A stretch of DNA of 5,863 bases. Source: Burkholderiales bacterium (GTDB lineage: Bacteria; Pseudomonadota; Gammaproteobacteria; Burkholderiales; JACMKV01). The notes beneath the pieces were generated by a model. The model was not told where the DNA came from. It ran no database searches and saw only the letters and a program-made list of their open reading frames with translations. Positions within the stretch are counted from its first letter, which is position 1. Every line of letters begins with the position of its first letter. Positions 1 to 5,622 of the stretch are shown piece by piece. The DNA is taken from contig JACMKV010000291.1 of the NCBI GenBank assembly GCA_014379915.1, forward strand, positions 1 to 5,863. Reading direction: 5' to 3'. A program made the translations under genes and the position numbers.

Positions 1-1844
1 AAGGCTCCATCTATTTTCAAATAATCGACTGGCAAACCTTTGAGATACGCAAATGACGATAAGCCGCTGCCGAAATCATCGAGAGAAAAGCGGCAACCAA
101 TCTCTCTCAATTCCTTGATGAGCATCGCGGCCCCGCTCAGATTCGCAATGGCGGCGGTTTCGGTAACTTCAAAACAAATTATCTGCGGCGGGATCTGGTG
201 ACGTGAAAATTGCTCCCGAACGAATTGCGCGAAGGTTTCGTCTCCCATCGTAGCCCCGGATAAATTGATGGATAGCGACGGCGTGAGATCTATATCCACA
301 TACCGATATCGGGTTCCATGAGCCTCCAAAGCCATGCTCACGATTTTACGATCGATGCCCTGCATCAAGTTGTAGCGTTCCGCCGCAGGTACAAAAGCCA
401 TTGGCAGAACGAGCTGGCCGTTATCATCCAGCATGCGCATCAAAACTTCGTAGTGAGGCGGGCGCCTCTTACTTTTACCAAGCGGCACAATGCGTTGGTA
501 ATGCAGCTGAAAGCTGTTTTTCTCCAATGCCTCAGTGATCCGCGATACCCATTGCATCTGGACACGCCGCAGCATGAGCTCGCCATCGCCAGGCCGGTAA
601 GCTTGTACCCGGTTGCGGCCTTTATCTTTCGCCACATAACAGGCAGCATCCGCTGCCGCGAGCACACTGGAACTGGTTTCACCCTTTCCATTGATCGCCG
701 CCACGCCCATGCTCAGGCCGACCGTGAAGACTTTCTTTTCCCAAATGAATCGGAAGTTGACGACGGCAAGGCGCATCTTTTCAGCAATGCCGATCGCCTG
801 CTCCAGGCCGCAGCCGTGCAGCAGTACGCCGAATTCATCGCCTCCCAAACGCGCCAGAATATCCCCACCGCGGACTATCCCCTGCAGCAGGGTGGTAACC
901 TGACGCAGCAGTTCATCGCCCGCGACATGGCCGCAGGTGTCGTTTACCACCTTGAACTGATCCAGGTCAATGTAGAGCAGGGCGTGCTCGACACCGTTGC
1001 TGCCCGCGCTCCTGACCAATTCGCTTAGCTGCTGTTCGAACTCTCGCCGGTTAGCGAGGCCAGTCAAGACGTCGTGTCTAGCCTGCCAGCTTGCGTGCTC
1101 TTTTTCCACCAGCAGCGCCTGTTCCGATTCCTTTTGCTTCGCGATTCTTACGATGATGCCATCGGCCATCCTGTTGAAAGCTTCGATGGTTTGCTGCATT
1201 TCCGGTGGCCCGGACGGCTTTATACGGATGGAAAGATCGCCTTTCCCGAAATGCCGCGCAGCGTTCGCCAGATCATGCAAAGGACGCAGGCCGTTGGCAA
1301 CGATTGCCAGTGAAATGCTAAGGAACGCGCCGACGCAAAGCAGAAGCATTTCGAGCTTTTCGCCGAGGCCCGTCCATAACTTATCGATCATGATAGCAGG
1401 GCTCATCTGCACGGAAACATTCCCGTATTCCCGGCCTCCGACAACGATTTTTTCGCTTCGCACCAGCCGCGGAAAATCGACCCAAGCTTGAAACCATGCC
1501 GGAGCTGCTCCAGGAGCCACCGATCCCTCGACAGTAATTGGGATCTTCCAATTGTCTATCCAGGATATCCGGACGATGTCGGAGCGCTGCGCGCGTCGTT
1601 CAAGCATCTGCTCTATCAGAGCATAGTCACCGATGACGACCGGCTCGGTGATGGCGGTCACCAGAAGCTCGGTTTGATTATTGAGCCGTTCGTTCGCTTC
1701 GGCACGGTCGCTCTCAACCTCGGCGTTAACGACGTTATAGAACATCAGCAATCCGGCAAGCGCCAATCCCGACCCTGAGACGATCAGAAGGCGATGCATC
1801 AGGCTGAGTTTATTCCATACTTGAACCAAATTCTGCGGTTTCAT
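1..1844 (-). CDS. Membrane-bound HAMP-GGDEF-EAL c-di-GMP synthase/phosphodiesterase, C-terminus cut by window edge
   Basis: The open frame runs from ATG at 1844 off the left edge, with 614 residues visible and no stop. In order it shows TM1 (about 19-39), a periplasmic domain of about 125 residues, TM2 (about 166-188), a HAMP linker (about 188-235), a GGDEF domain (about 253-410) and an EAL domain from about 434. The GGDEF domain has DVLTGLANRR at 258-267, the metal-binding Asp of YIDLDQFK (D293), an intact RGGD inhibitory site (325-328) and GGDEF at 334-338. The EAL signature reads EVL (466-468) and keeps the metal-binding Glu. SINLSG (N527), EVTE (559-562), DDFGSG (589-594) and LKIDG (K610) are all present, so both activities look possible. 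The last roughly 60 residues of the EAL domain lie outside the window. The start has a good GGGGAG ribosome site inside the end of the upstream binding-protein gene, 2 nt away, which indicates co-translation. The periplasmic part could be a CHASE8- or LapD/MoxY-like sensor, but I cannot assign it firmly. Confidence 0.95.
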   Translation of the reverse strand, partial: MKPQNLVQVWNKLSLMHRLLIVSGSGLALAGLLMFYNVVNAEVESDRAEANERLNNQTELLVTAITEPVVIGDYALIEQMLERRAQRSDIVRISWIDNWKIPITVEGSVAPGAAPAWFQAWVDFPRLVRSEKIVVGGREYGNVSVQMSPAIMIDKLWTGLGEKLEMLLLCVGAFLSISLAIVANGLRPLHDLANAARHFGKGDLSIRIKPSGPPEMQQTIEAFNRMADGIIVRIAKQKESEQALLVEKEHASWQARHDVLTGLANRREFEQQLSELVRSAGSNGVEHALLYIDLDQFKVVNDTCGHVAGDELLRQVTTLLQGIVRGGDILARLGGDEFGVLLHGCGLEQAIGIAEKMRLAVVNFRFIWEKKVFTVGLSMGVAAINGKGETSSSVLAAADAACYVAKDKGRNRVQAYRPGDGELMLRRVQMQWVSRITEALEKNSFQLHYQRIVPLGKSKRRPPHYEVLMRMLDDNGQLVLPMAFVPAAERYNLMQGIDRKIVSMALEAHGTRYRYVDIDLTPSLSINLSGATMGDETFAQFVREQFSRHQIPPQIICFEVTETAAIANLSGAAMLIKELREIGCRFSLDDFGSGLSSFAYLKGLPVDYLKIDGA

Positions 1845-1846
1845 TG

Positions 1847-2683
1847 CTACTCCCCGCTGACTCGCGAGGTTTGGTAGAAGCGGCGAACATTCTCGAATTC
1901 GCTGTCGGTGGCATTGACGAAGCCGAGCGGCGGATCCTGTTTGATCAGCTCGGCACTTGCGGCCAGCACTTTCCCTCCTTCGGGGTCGCTGCGCATGCCT
2001 ACCAGGGCCGCCTGCACTGCGGCAACTTGTTTATTTGCTACGGACGGGTGAGCGGAAATAGGAATGCTCAGATACTTTTCAGAGCTCCAAAGTACTCGAT
2101 AGCGCAAATTCTCCCGCTCCGCGAAATCGCGCATGACCTGCGAATTGACTCCAGCAGCAGCGACGCGTCCGACTTTAAGTTGGCTAATGGCGCCTTCCTG
2201 ATTGCTGACGAATGAAGGCGTAACTTCTATTCCGGCCTGCAGGAGCGCATTCATCACCACGTGATAACCGACAAACGCCGCCCGTGAGGGAAACGCCATT
2301 TCATGGCCTTGCAGATCAGCCAGCGAATGGAATGGGGCATCGGCCAGAACTACGATCTGGCCCATGATCGCGGCCTCGATCGGGCGGGCAATGACGCGAT
2401 ATCCGACCCGATCGTTTCTCGCTGAGAAATTGTGATTGGTGTAGACAAAATCGAATTCGCCGCGACCCACCATCGCCGAGGTTTCCTGACCGTTCTTGCC
2501 TAACTTGAGCTGCAGCGGCACACCGCTTTTCTCGCTTACGTATTGCAAAATCGGATTCCAGTACTGGGCGGTCAATACAGAGCTGCGCTGACTGACGACG
2601 CCAAACGATAGTGTCTGTCGAGACAAGGCCGATTCAGACAAAGCCATCACGAGGATGACGCAATAAAGCAGGCGCTTCAGCAT
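1847..2683 (-). CDS. PhnD-like periplasmic substrate-binding protein (phosphate/phosphonate-type family)
   Basis: This encodes a 278-residue secreted protein. Its N-terminus is a Sec signal peptide: basic K3-R4, a hydrophobic stretch to about residue 15, and likely cleavage near ALS-RQ at about 20-23. There is no lipobox. The mature part follows the PhnD / PF12974 pattern. It opens with LSFGVVSQRS, then a region resembling YWNPILQYVSEKSGVPLQL, then GRGEFDFVYTNHNF, a central LADLQGHEMAFPSRAAFVGYH segment, and a GAISQLKVGRVAAAGVNSQV hinge segment. Family members bind phosphonates, phosphite or other small anions for ABC uptake. No permease or ATPase gene is adjacent; instead the gene sits 2 nt before a GGDEF-EAL membrane protein, so a sensory role is more likely. 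The ATG at 2683 has a GAGG ribosome site 5 nt upstream. The ligand cannot be read from the sequence. Confidence 0.9.
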   Translation of the reverse strand: MLKRLLYCVILVMALSESALSRQTLSFGVVSQRSSVLTAQYWNPILQYVSEKSGVPLQLKLGKNGQETSAMVGRGEFDFVYTNHNFSARNDRVGYRVIARPIEAAIMGQIVVLADAPFHSLADLQGHEMAFPSRAAFVGYHVVMNALLQAGIEVTPSFVSNQEGAISQLKVGRVAAAGVNSQVMRDFAERENLRYRVLWSSEKYLSIPISAHPSVANKQVAAVQAALVGMRSDPEGGKVLAASAELIKQDPPLGFVNATDSEFENVRRFYQTSRVSGE

Positions 2684-2705
2684 AGAGACCTCATAGTGGC
2701 TTTAG

Positions 2706-2735
2706 ATAATGGCTTTTGAGCAAGACAAATGCCAA
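2706..2735 (-). promoter_or_regulatory. Candidate sigma-70 promoter for the binding protein / GGDEF-EAL pair
   Basis: On the minus strand TTGGCA (2735-2730) is followed after 18 nt by CATTAT (2711-2706). These match the -35 and -10 consensus at 5 of 6 and 4 of 6 positions. Transcription would begin near 2699, giving a leader of about 16 nt that contains the GAGG ribosome site. An inverted repeat sits 4 nt upstream of the -35 box. This is pattern-matching only. Confidence 0.4.
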
Positions 2736-2739
2736 TGAG

Positions 2740-2776
2740 CTAACGGCGCTTACCGAAGCGCTGAATCGCCCGTTAG
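2740..2776. repeat. Nested inverted repeat upstream of the binding-protein promoter
   Basis: The outer arms CTAACGG (2740-2746) and CCGTTAG (2770-2776) are perfect complements. Inside them GCGCTT (2746-2751) and AAGCGC (2756-2761) form a second perfect stem with loop ACCG. The outer arm ends 4 nt from the candidate -35 box, a typical place for an operator. It could equally be an RNA hairpin in read-through transcripts from the FAH gene. Confidence 0.5.
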
Positions 2777-2799
2777 TGACTGAACCGCAAAGTAAAGTT

Positions 2800-2821
2800 A
2801 AAAATAGTACGGCAAGGTACT
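2800..2821 (-). terminator. Weak terminator-like hairpin after the FAH-family gene
   Basis: Read on the minus strand, AGTAC and GTACT form a 5-bp stem around CTTGCC. This is followed by A and five T (2804-2800). The stem is short and AT-containing, so termination efficiency is doubtful. It lies about 95 nt after the FAH-family stop codon and before the next promoter, where a terminator would be expected. Confidence 0.3.
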
Positions 2822-2883
2822 CCTGACGCCCACCGAAAGCAAGCGGCAAATCGTCAGAAGATGCCGTTGAACCGGAGTCGGAC

Positions 2884-2903
2884 CGGGCGCGTGCTTGCGC
2901 CCG
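2884..2903. repeat. GC-rich hairpin just downstream of the FAH-family gene
   Basis: CGGGCGC (2884-2890) and GCGCCCG (2897-2903) are perfect 7-bp arms around a 6-nt loop, 13 nt past the FAH-family stop. No T-run follows on the minus strand, so it is not a standard intrinsic terminator. It could protect the transcript 3' end or work with the weaker hairpin further downstream. Confidence 0.4.
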
Positions 2904-2915
2904 AAATTCCATGTC

Positions 2916-3686
2916 TTACTCGACTACGTGATTGATCAGCGAGCCTATGCCATCGATTCTGATTTCGACGGCATCGCCGGGAACGATGGGATCAGCCCCT
3001 AAAGACGTTCCGCAGGTGATCACATCTCCGGGACGCAGGGTCATGGTGCGGGAGATGTCAGCGACGATTTCGTAAGGATTGAATACGAGATCTGTAACCG
3101 GATAATCCTGACAGCGTTTGCCATTGATGAACGACTCGATGCGCAGCGTTAGCGGATCCACCTCCGTATCGATGCATGGTCCGAAACTGCCAAACGTGTC
3201 ATAGCCTTTGGCTCGCGAGTACTGCGGGAACGTCGGATCCCGTTTGACGACATCCTGAGCGGTGACGTCATTCACAACCGTGTACCCGAAAATGAAGTCT
3301 TTGGCCTGCTGCGCAGTCACCATTTTGCAGATGCGCCCGATAACAATGCCAATTTCGCCCTCCAGAACGACGCGTTTTGTCTCCGTCTTGGGGTAAAGAA
3401 TCGAATCGCCATGGGCGATGAAACAGCTCGACGGCTTCAGGAAATACAGCACCTCTTCAGGCGTCTCGCGCCGGAATTTCGCGATCTGCACTTTCGAGTT
3501 GTTCCATAAGGCGATCATTGCTCCAGGATTGCAGGGCGGCAGCAACCTCACCCTTTCAAGCGGCAGGGTCGACTCGATCAGTTGCGGACGATCGAACATC
3601 TCGCCCGTAGCAACTCGTATTCGATTTTCCTGCTCCAGCACGCCGAAACCGCTTCTGCCTTCCCGCTGAAACCGCACATATTTCAT
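2916..3686 (-). CDS. Fumarylacetoacetate hydrolase (FAH) family protein
   Basis: This is a 256-residue cytosolic enzyme of the FAH fold, which cleaves or decarboxylates C-C bonds of beta-diketo or acylpyruvate-type acids. Seen in the sequence are LEGEIGIVIG with the metal-ligand pair E109 and E111, GYTVVNDVTAQD with the third ligand D140, KGYDTFGSFGP at 160-170, and the C-terminal GTSLGADPIVPGD followed by the GIGSLINHV end. The length fits the short bacterial type that includes fumarylpyruvate hydrolase, oxaloacetate decarboxylase/acylpyruvase and the HpaG-type isomerase/decarboxylase. Which of these it is cannot be told here. One small oddity is Q144 where NDVTARD is more usual. The ATG has a GGGAG ribosome site 6 nt upstream that overlaps the stop of the permease gene, only 10 nt away, so the two are probably one operon. 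Confidence 0.92.
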   Translation of the reverse strand: MKYVRFQREGRSGFGVLEQENRIRVATGEMFDRPQLIESTLPLERVRLLPPCNPGAMIALWNNSKVQIAKFRRETPEEVLYFLKPSSCFIAHGDSILYPKTETKRVVLEGEIGIVIGRICKMVTAQQAKDFIFGYTVVNDVTAQDVVKRDPTFPQYSRAKGYDTFGSFGPCIDTEVDPLTLRIESFINGKRCQDYPVTDLVFNPYEIVADISRTMTLRPGDVITCGTSLGADPIVPGDAVEIRIDGIGSLINHVVE

Positions 3687-3696
3687 CAGCCGCTCC

Positions 3697-4422
3697 CTAT
3701 AGTAATACCTTGCCGATTATCGACATTCCGCCGATCACCAGAATGACGCCGACTATTCTCAGCATCATTTCTCGAGAAATGCTCAGATGCACCCTGTTGC
3801 CGACGAACAGCCCGGCAACCATCGGAATCAGGCCGGCCAGAATCATCATCTGGGTATGCGGACCCAGCAACAGGCCCGATGCCGCGAATAGAAAAAGCCG
3901 GAATCCGCCATCGATGACGAACAACCATGAAAATGTCGCCCTTACCGCTGATTTGTCCTGAAGGCGATGCGTCAGATAGATAATGTAAGGCGGCGCGCTG
4001 GTCCCGAACAAGGCGCCAGCGCTGCTGCCAACCAGACCGGCAGGCACTGCCCATAGACGGGAAATGGCTCCTTCCGACTGCAAGCCAAGTATGTTTCGTG
4101 CGCCGAAAAAGGCCGTGAATAGACCGAGCGTTATCAATACGGGACTTGCCGGAAAACGCAATAGACCGAACACGCCGAGCAAGGCGCCTGCGAGGCCGAA
4201 GGGTAGCAGCAGCCTGATTTCTTTCCAGTCCGCCTGCTTGCCACCGACGCCGCCGAGGATGAACGAGGCAACAAAATCCAAGGTGAGAATCAGTGGAACG
4301 ACGAATTGCAACGGAAAGCTCAGCGCTAGCAATGGAACCGCGATCAAACCCGAACCGAATCCGGCGATACCACGAATCAGATACGCGCCGAAAAGAACTC
4401 CACCAACAATTAGAAACTCCAT
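3697..4422 (-). CDS. TSUP (TauE/SafE) family inner-membrane permease
   Basis: This is a very hydrophobic 241-residue protein with about 7-8 membrane segments and the two internal repeats of the TSUP family. The first repeat carries GIAGFGSGLIAVPLL (18-32). The second carries GLVGSSAGALFGTSAPP (129-145). Family members move sulfite, sulfoacetate or other small organic or sulfur-containing anions across the inner membrane. The FAH-family gene starts 10 nt downstream, suggesting that the permease and enzyme share a substrate or pathway. The ATG has only a weak ribosome site (GGCGGG) but overlaps the 3' end of a short upstream ORF with a strong one, so its translation is probably coupled. The direction of transport and the substrate are unknown. 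Confidence 0.9.
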   Translation of the reverse strand: MEFLIVGGVLFGAYLIRGIAGFGSGLIAVPLLALSFPLQFVVPLILTLDFVASFILGGVGGKQADWKEIRLLLPFGLAGALLGVFGLLRFPASPVLITLGLFTAFFGARNILGLQSEGAISRLWAVPAGLVGSSAGALFGTSAPPYIIYLTHRLQDKSAVRATFSWLFVIDGGFRLFLFAASGLLLGPHTQMMILAGLIPMVAGLFVGNRVHLSISREMMLRIVGVILVIGGMSIIGKVLL

Positions 4423-4526
4423 GGCCCGCCAACGGTTTGATCGGTGACGCCAACGTCCGCGGCGGCTTGCAAGGACAAGCTGAATAATCCTGCAAACAGC
4501 GAGACGGCTAAGCCTTTATTTTTCAC
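4410..4526 (-). pseudogene. Short GTG-start ORF: signal peptide plus first residues of a binding protein, likely truncated stump
   Basis: This 38-codon ORF opens with GTG at 4526, preceded by a strong GGAGG ribosome site 4 nt away. The peptide begins VKNKGLAVSLFAGLFSLSLQ and then AAADVGVTDQTV. That is a clear signal peptide with an AAA-D or AA-A cleavage region. The next residues resemble the opening strand of branched-chain amino-acid-type ABC binding proteins (Peripla_BP_6, usually GVTD.xI.IG). It then changes to GGPWSF and stops at TAA, 13 nt inside the permease gene. I infer that a deletion fused the 5' end of a binding-protein gene to the permease start. It may now act as a translated leader that couples ribosomes to the permease. 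A longer in-frame version from ATG at 4637 exists but lacks support. A genuine small secreted peptide cannot be excluded. Confidence 0.55.
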
Positions 4527-4541
4527 GTTGCCTCCGTTGAA

Positions 4542-4570
4542 ATAATGCAGTGGCGCTACAAAGCTGCCAT
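4542..4570 (-). promoter_or_regulatory. Possible promoter for the leader-permease-FAH operon
   Basis: On the minus strand ATGGCA (4570-4565), a 17-nt spacer and CATTAT (4547-4542) give a weak sigma-70 match, but the start site would fall almost on the ribosome site. The same stretch also fits the sigma-54 layout. TGGCA has its GG at 4568-4567, followed after 10 nt by GC at 4556-4555 within TAGC. That layout would start transcription near 4544 and leave about 18 nt of leader. Both readings are weak. Confidence 0.22.
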
Positions 4571-4644
4571 TCGGATTGTCCGGTGCCGGCGCTGAGCTTC
4601 CGGCGCGGCGAGGACCGAAACGCAATAGATATGCCATTCACCGG

Positions 4645-4676
4645 AAAAAACCGGCGCCGAGGGCGCAGTCCGGCGC
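4645..4676 (-). terminator. Terminator- or attenuator-like hairpin upstream of the permease operon
   Basis: On the minus strand GCGCC and GGCGC pair around the loop CTC. An outer CCG/CGG can extend the stem across an internal bulge. This is followed directly by six T (4650-4645). It faces the permease operon about 120 nt before the GTG leader. It could stop transcription coming out of the insertion-sequence region, or act as an attenuator if the promoter lies further upstream. Confidence 0.4.
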
Positions 4677-4758
4677 GAATCAAGTCGAAACCGCGGGAAA
4701 ACGTTTTTGTGCGCTTTGGTGAAGTCATGCTCTCCAGCCTATCGTGCAAGCGCGTTTT

Positions 4759-4775
4759 GTGACGAAATGCGTCAC
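4759..4775. promoter_or_regulatory. 17-bp perfect palindrome, possible repressor operator
   Basis: GTGACG-AAATG-CGTCAC has perfect 6-bp arms around an odd-length centre, the size bound by many dimeric regulators (for example GntR-type). It is 233 nt upstream of the leader ORF start and about 50 nt from the insertion-sequence end. No regulator gene is visible in the window. The spacing does not fit CRP. Confidence 0.35.
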
Positions 4776-4854
4776 CTTGTAAGTTTCCTGAACATCGCTG
4801 GCGCGCGGACACGGCGCGTGGATACGTTAGGGAGCCGCTGATTTATTCCGCCCG

Positions 4855-4878
4855 AGCTCCGCAGAGGTGAACGGAGCT
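4855..4878. repeat. Hairpin near the low-coordinate end of the insertion sequence
   Basis: AGCTCCG (4855-4861) and CGGAGCT (4872-4878) are perfect 7-bp arms with a 10-nt loop. They lie inside a wider TAGGGA (4828-4833) / TCCCTA (4887-4892) pair. The loop side contains GCAGAGGT, the complement of ACCTCTGC in the terminal repeat at 5623-5641, suggesting a degenerate copy of a related palindrome. Confidence 0.35.
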
Positions 4879-4892
4879 GAGATAATTCCCTA

Positions 4893-5622
4893 GACGGAAA
4901 TGCTGACGAAGGAAGCCTGTGTTGCAGATGATGACGCGATACAGAGATGTGCGTGCTGCGAATTCCACGTTTCAGGTGCGACCAGAAACCCTCAATACGG
5001 TTGACGTGATGAATGCCTTTAAACCCATTCATCATCGCCATGATCGACTGTCCCGTGGTAATAGCCCCATTCTGCCAGCGTGCGATAGTGCTTAATTCGT
5101 CGCTGCTGATCGTGCTGCCGGGTGCTACGTTGGCTTTAATGATCGGCCTAGGGTTTACGCGCTTTACGTTCGGAACAACGGTGGCTTTCAATGCACCTTG
5201 GCGCTAAAGCATGCCCATGACGATGGTTCGATGCGCCTTCCTGCCCATGCCTTTACCCTTGCCTTTACCGCCGACATAGGTTTCATCAATTTCGACGTGT
5301 CCGGAGAGTTGACCGGGGTTATTGGCCTTGTCCCTCGCTGCCATGAGTTCGCTCAACTGGTGACCGATGCGCCACGCGCACTTGTAAGTAACGCCCAATT
5401 GGCGCTGTAATTCTTTTGCAGCGACGCCATTTCGCGTTGCTGTGAACAAATACATAGCGTGGAACCAAGGTGAGAGGGGTGCTGCTGTGTTCAAAGGGCG
5501 TGCCCACGCAAGGATATACATGGCATCCTTCTTTGCAGGCATAGGCGCGACGGCTTTGAATACGGGTGAGCTTGGATTCGACGCCGCATTTAGGACAATG
5601 CTTGGTGTTGCTAGCGCCTAGG
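4893..5622 (-). pseudogene. IS1595-family transposase, multiply frameshifted remnant
   Basis: Pieces in different frames line up with an IS1595 transposase. The first is a zinc-ribbon start, CPKCG (codons at 5597-5586) and later CKEGC. After GTPFEHSSTPL the frame must shift (about 5465-5478) to WFHAMYLFTATRNG, RQLGVTYKCAWRIGHQL and VEIDETYVGGKGKGKG, which carries the first catalytic Asp. An in-frame TAG (5206-5204) interrupts VMGML-stop-RQGALKATVVPNVKR, where related proteins usually carry Glu. The second Asp is in SSDEL. A frame change near 5090 restores HYRTLAEWGYYHGTV and then DHGDDEWV. A change back near 5018-5024 gives KGIHHVNRIEGFWSHLKRGI with the catalytic Glu. Homology fades after VSRHHLQ (about 4922). 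The N-terminal start is missing because a palindromic repeat begins at 5623. The gene is certainly inactive; the exact low-end limit is a guess. Confidence 0.88.

Larger units (their letters stand above)
4527..4827. other. 301-nt intergenic region with no convincing gene
   Basis: No frame on either strand gives a recognisable protein. The plus-strand frame at 4550-4762 and the minus-strand frame at 4516-4812 are arginine-rich and lack family motifs or ribosome sites. The stretch holds a candidate promoter at its low end, four CCGGCGC words (starting at 4586, 4600, 4651 and 4670), a terminator-like hairpin, and a 17-bp palindrome. It lies directly upstream of the permease operon and so may be its regulatory region. 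Confidence 0.6.

Noticed and set aside
318..1028. 236-codon plus-strand open frame
   Set aside because: It lies wholly antisense to the GGDEF-EAL gene, which has unmistakable catalytic motifs; its own product has no family features.
997..1491. 164-codon plus-strand open frame rich in Ser, Arg and Cys
   Set aside because: It is antisense to the HAMP and sensor region of the GGDEF-EAL gene, with no ribosome site or motif.
1844..2215. 123-codon plus-strand open frame
   Set aside because: It is antisense to the PhnD-like gene and has no recognisable domain.
2691..2912. 73-codon minus-strand open frame between the FAH-family and PhnD-like genes
   Set aside because: It has no ribosome site or homology and covers the promoter and inverted repeats; it is more likely chance coding in an intergenic region.
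3686..4495. 269-codon minus-strand open frame overlapping the permease
   Set aside because: Its product is Arg/Ser-rich without motifs, while the frame beside it encodes a clear TSUP permease.
4759..4775. CRP-type site in the palindrome
   Set aside because: TGTGA and TCAC are 9 nt apart, whereas CRP needs 6, and the last base does not fit.
4516..4812. 98-codon minus-strand open frame upstream of the permease
   Set aside because: It is Arg-rich, motif-free and lacks a ribosome site; it covers the hairpin and the palindrome.
5198..5410. 70-codon plus-strand open frame in the insertion region
   Set aside because: It is antisense to the DETYVGGK part of the transposase remnant.
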